Assembly: GCF_000384315.1 (NCBI RefSeq)
Contig: NZ_ARVW01000001.1
Location: 877,746 to 941,745, forward strand
Direction of reading: 5' to 3'
DNA length: 64,000 bases
Source of the DNA: Amycolatopsis nigrescens CSC17Ta-90
GTDB lineage: Bacteria > Actinomycetota > Actinomycetes > Mycobacteriales > Pseudonocardiaceae
The position numbers and the translations under genes are program-made. Shown in pieces: positions 59,810-64,000 of this stretch (positions within the stretch are counted from its first letter, which is position 1; each line of letters starts with the position of its first letter). The notes beneath the pieces were generated by a model that searched no databases, was not told the origin of the DNA, and saw only the letters and a program-made list of their open reading frames with translations.

Positions 59810-61032
59810 CCTGGGTCGATCCCGGTCAGCTCCCGGATCCGACGCAGTCGGTAGTCCACCGTGTTCGGGTGGACGTGCAGCCGGGCGGCGGTGCGCCGCC
59901 GGTTGAGCTCGTCGGCCAGGTAGGTGTGCAGGGTCTCCAGCAGCTCGGGCCGGTCCGCCAGCGGGTCGAGCAGCGCGGCCAGCCGGTCGCGCGCCGCGCC
60001 CGGCCTGGTCAGCTGGTACTCGACCAGTACGTCCTCCAGCCGGTAGAGCCCCGGCGCCAGGCCGAACCAGGACACCACCTCCAGCACCTCGGCGGTGCGC
60101 TCGGCGGCCTCCGGCAGCTCCGCCGGGCCGGCGACCTGCCCGGCGGCGGTGACCTCGGCCCCGGCCGCCCGCGCCGCCCGCCGCAGCAGCCCAGACCAGT
60201 CGGCCCAGTCCTCGCCGCCGGCGGGCAGCAGCAGGACCCCGCCCGCGCCGTCCAGTGACGCCAGCACCGAGCCGCGGCCGAAGTGGTCGAACTCGGCAAG
60301 CAGCCGGCGCAGCTTCCGGCGCACCGCGATGGCCGCGTCCACCCCGGGCACGACCTCGTCCGGATGCGCACCGACGGCCAGGCTGAGCACCAGGTACGCG
60401 GGCGAAAGCTCGATCCCGGCCGAGCGCGCGCCGGCCTCCGCCTGACCGCCTTCGAGCAGCGCGGAGAGCAGAGCACCCCTGGCGTTGTGCTCCTGGCCGA
60501 ACTTGATCTGCAGCTCGTCCAGGTAGCCGGTGGTCACCGCGCCGACCACGTCCTGCAGGAAGGCGAGCACCCGGTCGGTGACGGCCCGGACATCGGCCAC
60601 GTCTTCGGGCCCGGCGTCGGCGGTGATCTCGGCCAGGGTGATCCGGGTGCCGAGCTGGTAGGCGGTCAGCACCGCGGCGAGCGGGAAGCCCTCCTCCGCG
60701 CGCCGGGCGGCCGAGGCGGTGATCTGCTCCAGCTCGGCCGCGCTCAACGGCCGGTCCTCCCGCAGGCTCCGGCTGAAGGCCCGCAGGGTGTCCGCGGTGA
60801 TCGACGAGATGTCGCCGCGCAGTTCCTCCACCGGGAGCTGGCGGTAGGCCGGGATCTCCTCGTGCAGCCTGCTCAGCACCAGCCGGCTCAGCTCCGGCAT
60901 CCGGCCGGCGAGCAGCGCGTGGAAGGGCACGCCCCGCAGTCCCAGTTCCACCGTCGCCTTGTGACCCGTCACAACCATCTCCAGCCGACTCTGCCTGTGC
61001 GCCCAGTCACAGCGCACCCGAACCGTGCTCAT
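59728..61032 (-). CDS. PucR/CdaR-type regulator
   Basis: A 434-residue regulator. N-terminal helical domain of the RsbRD/RsbT co-antagonist type, a central GGDEF-like domain (SVLASLDGAGGVLLLPAGGEDW), and a C-terminal PucR HTH with LHTYLADELNRRRTAARLHVHPNTVDYRLRRIRELTG (given here as landmarks LNRRRTAARLHVHPNTVDYR). Regulates unknown genes; it is divergent from the GDSL esterase across 65 bp. Confidence 0.85.
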   Translation of the reverse strand: MSTVRVRCDWAHRQSRLEMVVTGHKATVELGLRGVPFHALLAGRMPELSRLVLSRLHEEIPAYRQLPVEELRGDISSITADTLRAFSRSLREDRPLSAAELEQITASAARRAEEGFPLAAVLTAYQLGTRITLAEITADAGPEDVADVRAVTDRVLAFLQDVVGAVTTGYLDELQIKFGQEHNARGALLSALLEGGQAEAGARSAGIELSPAYLVLSLAVGAHPDEVVPGVDAAIAVRRKLRRLLAEFDHFGRGSVLASLDGAGGVLLLPAGGEDWADWSGLLRRAARAAGAEVTAAGQVAGPAELPEAAERTAEVLEVVSWFGLAPGLYRLEDVLVEYQLTRPGAARDRLAALLDPLADRPELLETLHTYLADELNRRRTAARLHVHPNTVDYRLRRIRELTGIDPGHPAGLPRITAAVAARRAGVGPERRTR

Positions 61033-61097
61033 GATGTCACTCAGAGCTTTTTCGCACTTTTCGCTCTGCCGCCACTTCGCCGGTCAAGGAGGATCAC

Positions 61098-61979
61098 GTG
61101 AGAGGTCGAACCGCGAGCACGGCCCGGTCCGGGCTGCCGCTGCTGCTGTGCGCGGTGCTGGGCCTGGGTTTCACCACCGGCACCAGCACCGCCGCGACCG
61201 CCGAGCCGATCGGCTATGTCGCGCTCGGTGACTCCGCGGCAGCCGGCCCGCTGGTGCTGCCGCCGGACCTGAGTTCGCCGGGCTGCCTGCGCTCGCTCGT
61301 GGACTATCCACACATCGCGGCCGAAGCGCTCGGAGCCGAGCTCACCGACGTGACCTGTTCGTCCGCCACCACCGACCATTTCGAGCAGTCGCAGCCCACC
61401 TTCGCCGGCCCGGTCGCGCCCCAGTTCGACGCACTGCGACCGGACACCGACATCGTCACGATCACCATCGGCGGCAACGACATCGGCCTGGTCGGCGTGG
61501 CGCTGGGCTGCGTGAACGCACTGCCGGAACCGGCCGGGACGTCCTGCGCGGACCGGTACACCTCGGGCGGCCGCGACCAGATCGCGGAGCAGATCACCGA
61601 GTTCGCCCCGCGCTGGGGCGCGATGCTCGACCAGGTTCGCGAGCGCGCCCCGAAGGCCAAGGTCTACCTGGTCGGCTACGGCACCTACCTGCCGCCCGAC
61701 GGCTGCTGGCCGGCCGTGCCGCTGTGGGCCCGTGACGCGAACTACCTGCAGGACAGCATCGGCAGGATGAACGACGCGCTGGCCGGGCAGGCCGCCGCGC
61801 ACGGCGCCGAGTTCGTCGACATCGAGGGGCCGAGCGAGGGACACGACGTCTGCCAGGCGCCCGCCGACAAGTGGTTCGAGGGCCTGGTGCCCACCTCGAT
61901 CGCGGCCCCGCTGCATCCGAACGCCACCGGTATGGCCGGGATCGGCGCGCACCTGGCCGGGGTCGTCTCGGCGGGCTAA
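61098..61979 (+). CDS. secreted SGNH/GDSL esterase
   Basis: A 293-residue exported esterase. Signal peptide 1-35 (PLLLCAVLGLGFTTGTSTAA), the nucleophile block YVALGDSAAAGP (GDSA in place of GDSY), ITIGGNDIG and the catalytic Asp-x-x-His in LHPNATG. Six Cys suggest disulfides, as in the Streptomyces lipase/esterase family. GTG start with AAGGAGG six bases upstream. Confidence 0.9.
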   Translation: MRGRTASTARSGLPLLLCAVLGLGFTTGTSTAATAEPIGYVALGDSAAAGPLVLPPDLSSPGCLRSLVDYPHIAAEALGAELTDVTCSSATTDHFEQSQPTFAGPVAPQFDALRPDTDIVTITIGGNDIGLVGVALGCVNALPEPAGTSCADRYTSGGRDQIAEQITEFAPRWGAMLDQVRERAPKAKVYLVGYGTYLPPDGCWPAVPLWARDANYLQDSIGRMNDALAGQAAAHGAEFVDIEGPSEGHDVCQAPADKWFEGLVPTSIAAPLHPNATGMAGIGAHLAGVVSAG

Positions 61980-61998
61980 CGTCGGCGCTGGTTTCGGC

Positions 61999-62088
61999 GA
62001 GGTGGGCGCACCGGTGGCGCGCCCACCTCACTGACCCCGACGACCAGGGCGTCACGGCCGGGTTCCTTCTCCCCCCGGGAGAGAAGGA
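61999..62088. terminator. two hairpins after the esterase gene
   Basis: GAGGTGGGCGC (61999-62009) pairs with GCGCCCACCTC (62019-62029). A second hairpin TCCTTCTC (62064-62071) pairs with GAGAAGGA (62081-62088) around a C/G-rich loop. Together they end the esterase transcript. The remaining 150 bp to the HxlR gene contain a TAAAAT at 62206 that could be its -10 box. Confidence 0.7.
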
Positions 62089-62214
62089 GCCGCGCGGGCC
62101 GCTTCACCGCTGGGTCGTCAAGTTCACGTAGGCGCACGGCGACCGATAGGACACTACGATTTGTGTATCCAGGGGTCAATAGGGTTCGTTCTTTGTAGCC
62201 AGCGCTAAAATGGG

Positions 62215-62233
62215 CCCCAGTTGGAACCTGGGG
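62215..62233. promoter_or_regulatory. hairpin or operator over the HxlR translation start
   Basis: CCCCAG-TTGGAAC-CTGGGG ends five bases before the ATG at 62239 and includes the G-rich sequence that would act as ribosome site. It could be an operator for the HxlR protein itself or an RNA hairpin masking the start. Confidence 0.4.
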
Positions 62234-62238
62234 GTCCC

Positions 62239-63225
62239 ATGTCCGAACCACTCGCCACCTGCGGGGTTCGCGCCGGCGAACCGGTGCGGCACGCCCTTGA
62301 CCTGCTCGGCGACCAGTGGACGCTGCTCATCCTGCAGAGCGTGTTCCTGCACATCCGCCGCTACGAAGAGCTGCGGAGGCGCCTCGGCATCTCGCCGACC
62401 GCGCTGTCCGGGCGGCTGAACGAGGCCGTGGCCGCCGGAATCCTCACCCGGGTGGCGTACCGCGACCACAACCGGACCAGGCTCGAATACCGGCTGACCG
62501 AACAGGGCCTGCCGCTGTGGTCGCTGCTGGTGTCGATCTGGGCCTGGGAGCGGGAATGGGTGGCCGGCCGCCGCGAGCAGCTGCCCGCGCTGACGCACCT
62601 GGACTGCGGGGTCGAGACGGCCGCCCCGCTGGGCTGCGGCGGCTGCCTGCGCACCGTGCGGCTGCGCGATGTGGACGCGGCGCAGGGCAAGCCGGCCACC
62701 ATCCCGATGCCGAGCACGAGCAGGCGGTTCCGCCGCCGGGACGCGGACCGGCTGGCCGGTGACCCGCTGCTGTTCTTCCCGGCCACCATGGAGCTGCTCG
62801 GTGACCGCTGGTCCATCGCGCTGATGGTCAGCTCCTTCTTCGGCGCCGAACATTTCTCCGAGTACCAGCGCGAGCTCGGCATCGGCCCGAGCGTGCTGTC
62901 CGACCGGCTGGCGCGGCTGCGCCGAGTCGGCGTGCTGCGCACCGGGACCGCGGGCACCAGGACCGACGCGCACGCCTACCGGCTCACCGAGATGGGCCGG
63001 GCGTTCTTCCCAGCGCTGGCGTTCATCGTGGAGTTCGCGCGTACCCGCTGCCCGTCCGGCGAGGCCGGGGTGTTCCTGCGGCACCGCGACTGCGGCCACC
63101 GGCTGGCCCCGGTCCTGCTGTGCGATCACTGCGGGAAGCCGCTCGAACGGAACGCGGTCCGGTTCGAGGGCGGCCCGGACTGGTCCGTCCGGGTGCCCGC
63201 CGTCACCTCGCCGCCGGCGAAATGA
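62239..63225 (+). CDS. tandem HxlR-family regulator with paired cysteine motifs
   Basis: A 328-residue protein made of two HxlR winged-helix units. Unit 1 (about 10-145) has LDLLGDQWTLLILQSVF and ISPTALSGRLNEAV, then LDCG and CGGC. Unit 2 (about 180-320) has MELLGDRWSIALMVSSFF and IGPSVLSDRLARL, then RDCG and CDHCG. Ordinary HxlR proteins are about 110-150 residues and work as dimers; this is a fused dimer with a likely metal site after each unit. Effector unknown. Confidence 0.85.
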   Translation: MSEPLATCGVRAGEPVRHALDLLGDQWTLLILQSVFLHIRRYEELRRRLGISPTALSGRLNEAVAAGILTRVAYRDHNRTRLEYRLTEQGLPLWSLLVSIWAWEREWVAGRREQLPALTHLDCGVETAAPLGCGGCLRTVRLRDVDAAQGKPATIPMPSTSRRFRRRDADRLAGDPLLFFPATMELLGDRWSIALMVSSFFGAEHFSEYQRELGIGPSVLSDRLARLRRVGVLRTGTAGTRTDAHAYRLTEMGRAFFPALAFIVEFARTRCPSGEAGVFLRHRDCGHRLAPVLLCDHCGKPLERNAVRFEGGPDWSVRVPAVTSPPAK

Positions 63226-63299
63226 ACTCGCCTTCGATCGGTGCTCCTGACAGGCTGGAGCCTGAACGTCGCTGCACCCGTCACCACCTGGAGGTCCGT

Positions 63300-63506
63300 A
63301 TGTCCGAACAAACCCCGTCGCAGCAGGACGGTGCTCCGGAGGACGCTCAGGAGGACGGCGTCAAGCGCAAGTTCCGCGAGGCACTCGAACGCAAGCAGGC
63401 GCAGACCAAGGCGCGCCAGTCGCACGAGGACCGCGGGTCGAAGGTCGGCAACACCGCGCACGGCCCGGCCGCCGGGAAGCGCGAGTTCCGCCGCAAGAGC
63501 GGCTGA
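63300..63506 (+). CDS. DUF5302 protein
   Basis: A 68-residue, highly charged protein with GVKRKFREALERKQAQ, the signature of DUF5302, and a basic tail ending FRRKSG. Function unknown. The ATG at 63300 follows GGAGGTCCGT. Confidence 0.8.
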   Translation: MSEQTPSQQDGAPEDAQEDGVKRKFREALERKQAQTKARQSHEDRGSKVGNTAHGPAAGKREFRRKSG

Positions 63507-63515
63507 CCCCCTGAA

Positions 63516-63573
63516 CGGCAAATAGCCGACTTTTTGCCCCCTGGCGTGCGGGCGAAAAGTCGGCTATTTGCCG
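63516..63573. terminator. 24-bp bidirectional hairpin
   Basis: The arms 63516-63534 and 63555-63573 (CGGCAAATAGCCGACTTTT and its complement) are perfect and extend inwards through GCCC/GGGC with one T-G wobble pair. It lies between convergent genes, with T-runs at the inner stem. Confidence 0.85.
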
Positions 63574-63578
63574 GTGGG

Positions 63579-64000
63579 CTACGGGGTGCGGATGGAGCTC
63601 AGGCGGCTGATTTCGGCCATGCGCCGCTCGGCGAGCCGGTCGGCGGCGGTCACCGGGGGCACACCCTCGGCCTTCGCCAGCGCGAACACCGACTTGGTGG
63701 TGTCGAACAGCGCGGTGGTCTTGCGCTTGGCGCGGGCGAAGTCGAACCCGTGCAGCTCGTCGCTGACCTGGATCACGCCGCCGGCGTTGACCAGGTAGTC
63801 CGGCGCGAACAGGATGCCGCGGTCGTCCAGCTGCTTCTCCACCCCGGGATGGGCGAGCTGGTTGTTGGCGGCGCCGCAGACGATCTTGGCCCGCAGCACG
63901 GCGACGGTCTCGTCGTCGAGCACCCCGCCTAGCGCGCAGGGCGCGAAGACGTCCAGCTCCGAGCGGACCAGCGCACCGGCGTTCGCGGCCACCTCGACCC
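63579..64000 (-). CDS. Leu/Val/Phe-type amino acid dehydrogenase, C-terminal part
   Basis: The frame is open at the right edge. The last ~140 residues read [16 protein letters not shown], then [13 protein letters not shown], then [20 protein letters not shown], which match the NAD-binding domain of valine/leucine dehydrogenases. They catalyse reversible oxidative deamination of branched-chain amino acids. The N-terminal catalytic Lys region is outside the window. Confidence 0.85.
   Translation of the reverse strand, partial: VEVAANAGALVRSELDVFAPCALGGVLDDETVAVLRAKIVCGAANNQLAHPGVEKQLDDRGILFAPDYLVNAGGVIQVSDELHGFDFARAKRKTTALFDTTKSVFALAKAEGVPPVTAADRLAERRMAEISRLSSIRTP

Overview
The window is 64 kb of GC-rich DNA (I estimate about 72% GC) from an actinomycete, most likely a Pseudonocardiaceae member close to Amycolatopsis. 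That placement is inferred from an ESX-type cassette (DUF3558 lipoproteins, a PPE-like Gly-rich protein, EspG), a SigD/ShbA-type sigma factor next to a WhiB3/WhiD regulator, GTG/TTG starts, ATGA/GTGA gene overlaps and long intergenic hairpins. It looks chromosomal. I see no tRNA, rRNA, CRISPR array, transposase, phage gene or origin, and no gene-free stretch longer than about 260 bp.

Layout. 1-4.67 kb: end of a myo-inositol operon (ABC permease and ATPase, iolC, iolD) closed by a long hairpin. 4.7-9.7 kb: PD40 protein, MFS transporter, secreted metallophosphoesterase, flavin monooxygenase. 9.8-16.8 kb: a molybdenum hydroxylase operon of the form II aerobic CO dehydrogenase-like type (coxE-like VWA, xdhC, coxS, coxL, coxM, coxG). 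16.9-20.8 kb: ESX/EspG cassette. 20.8-21.3 kb: a scar made of the 3' stumps of a monooxygenase and a TetR gene. 21.4-22.4 kb: secreted nucleoside hydrolase. 22.5-30.1 kb: protocatechuate/beta-ketoadipate operon transcribed leftward as pcaI-J-(sORF)-F-(sORF)-H-G-D-C-R-mobA-moxR, with pcaB missing. 30.2-34.6 kb: hydroxyacid dehydrogenase, small proteins, GtrA, two DUF202 proteins, sigma factor, WhiB. 34.7-44.1 kb: a complete non-phosphorylating L-fucose pathway with its ABC importer and a FadR-type regulator. 44.2-46.3 kb: GNAT, thioesterase, TetR. 46.4-53.3 kb: a lipid cluster resembling the mymA locus (two SDRs, enoyl-reductase-like protein, Baeyer-Villiger-type monooxygenase, TetR, acyl-CoA synthetase). 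53.4-56.3 kb: phosphoesterase, FCD regulator and a sugar-acid dehydratase. 56.4-64 kb: VanW protein, CutA, TetR, PucR-type regulator, GDSL esterase, tandem HxlR regulator, DUF5302 protein and the end of a Leu/Val-type dehydrogenase.

Functionally this is a catabolic region of a soil saprophyte (inositol, protocatechuate, fucose, a sugar acid, a molybdenum hydroxylase substrate), with each pathway paired to a local regulator and often a visible palindromic operator.

The three observations I would check first are: (1) two inserts of identical 74-bp period in the pca operon, each duplicating 15 bp around the upstream stop codon and creating a translationally coupled 24-25 aa ORF that shares RADRVRVSRK; (2) a palindrome GTCC-N5-GGAC (best form GTCCACTGTGGAC) repeated at least twelve times, always inside genes; (3) a deletion scar at 21.06 kb that removed the 5' halves of two divergent genes.
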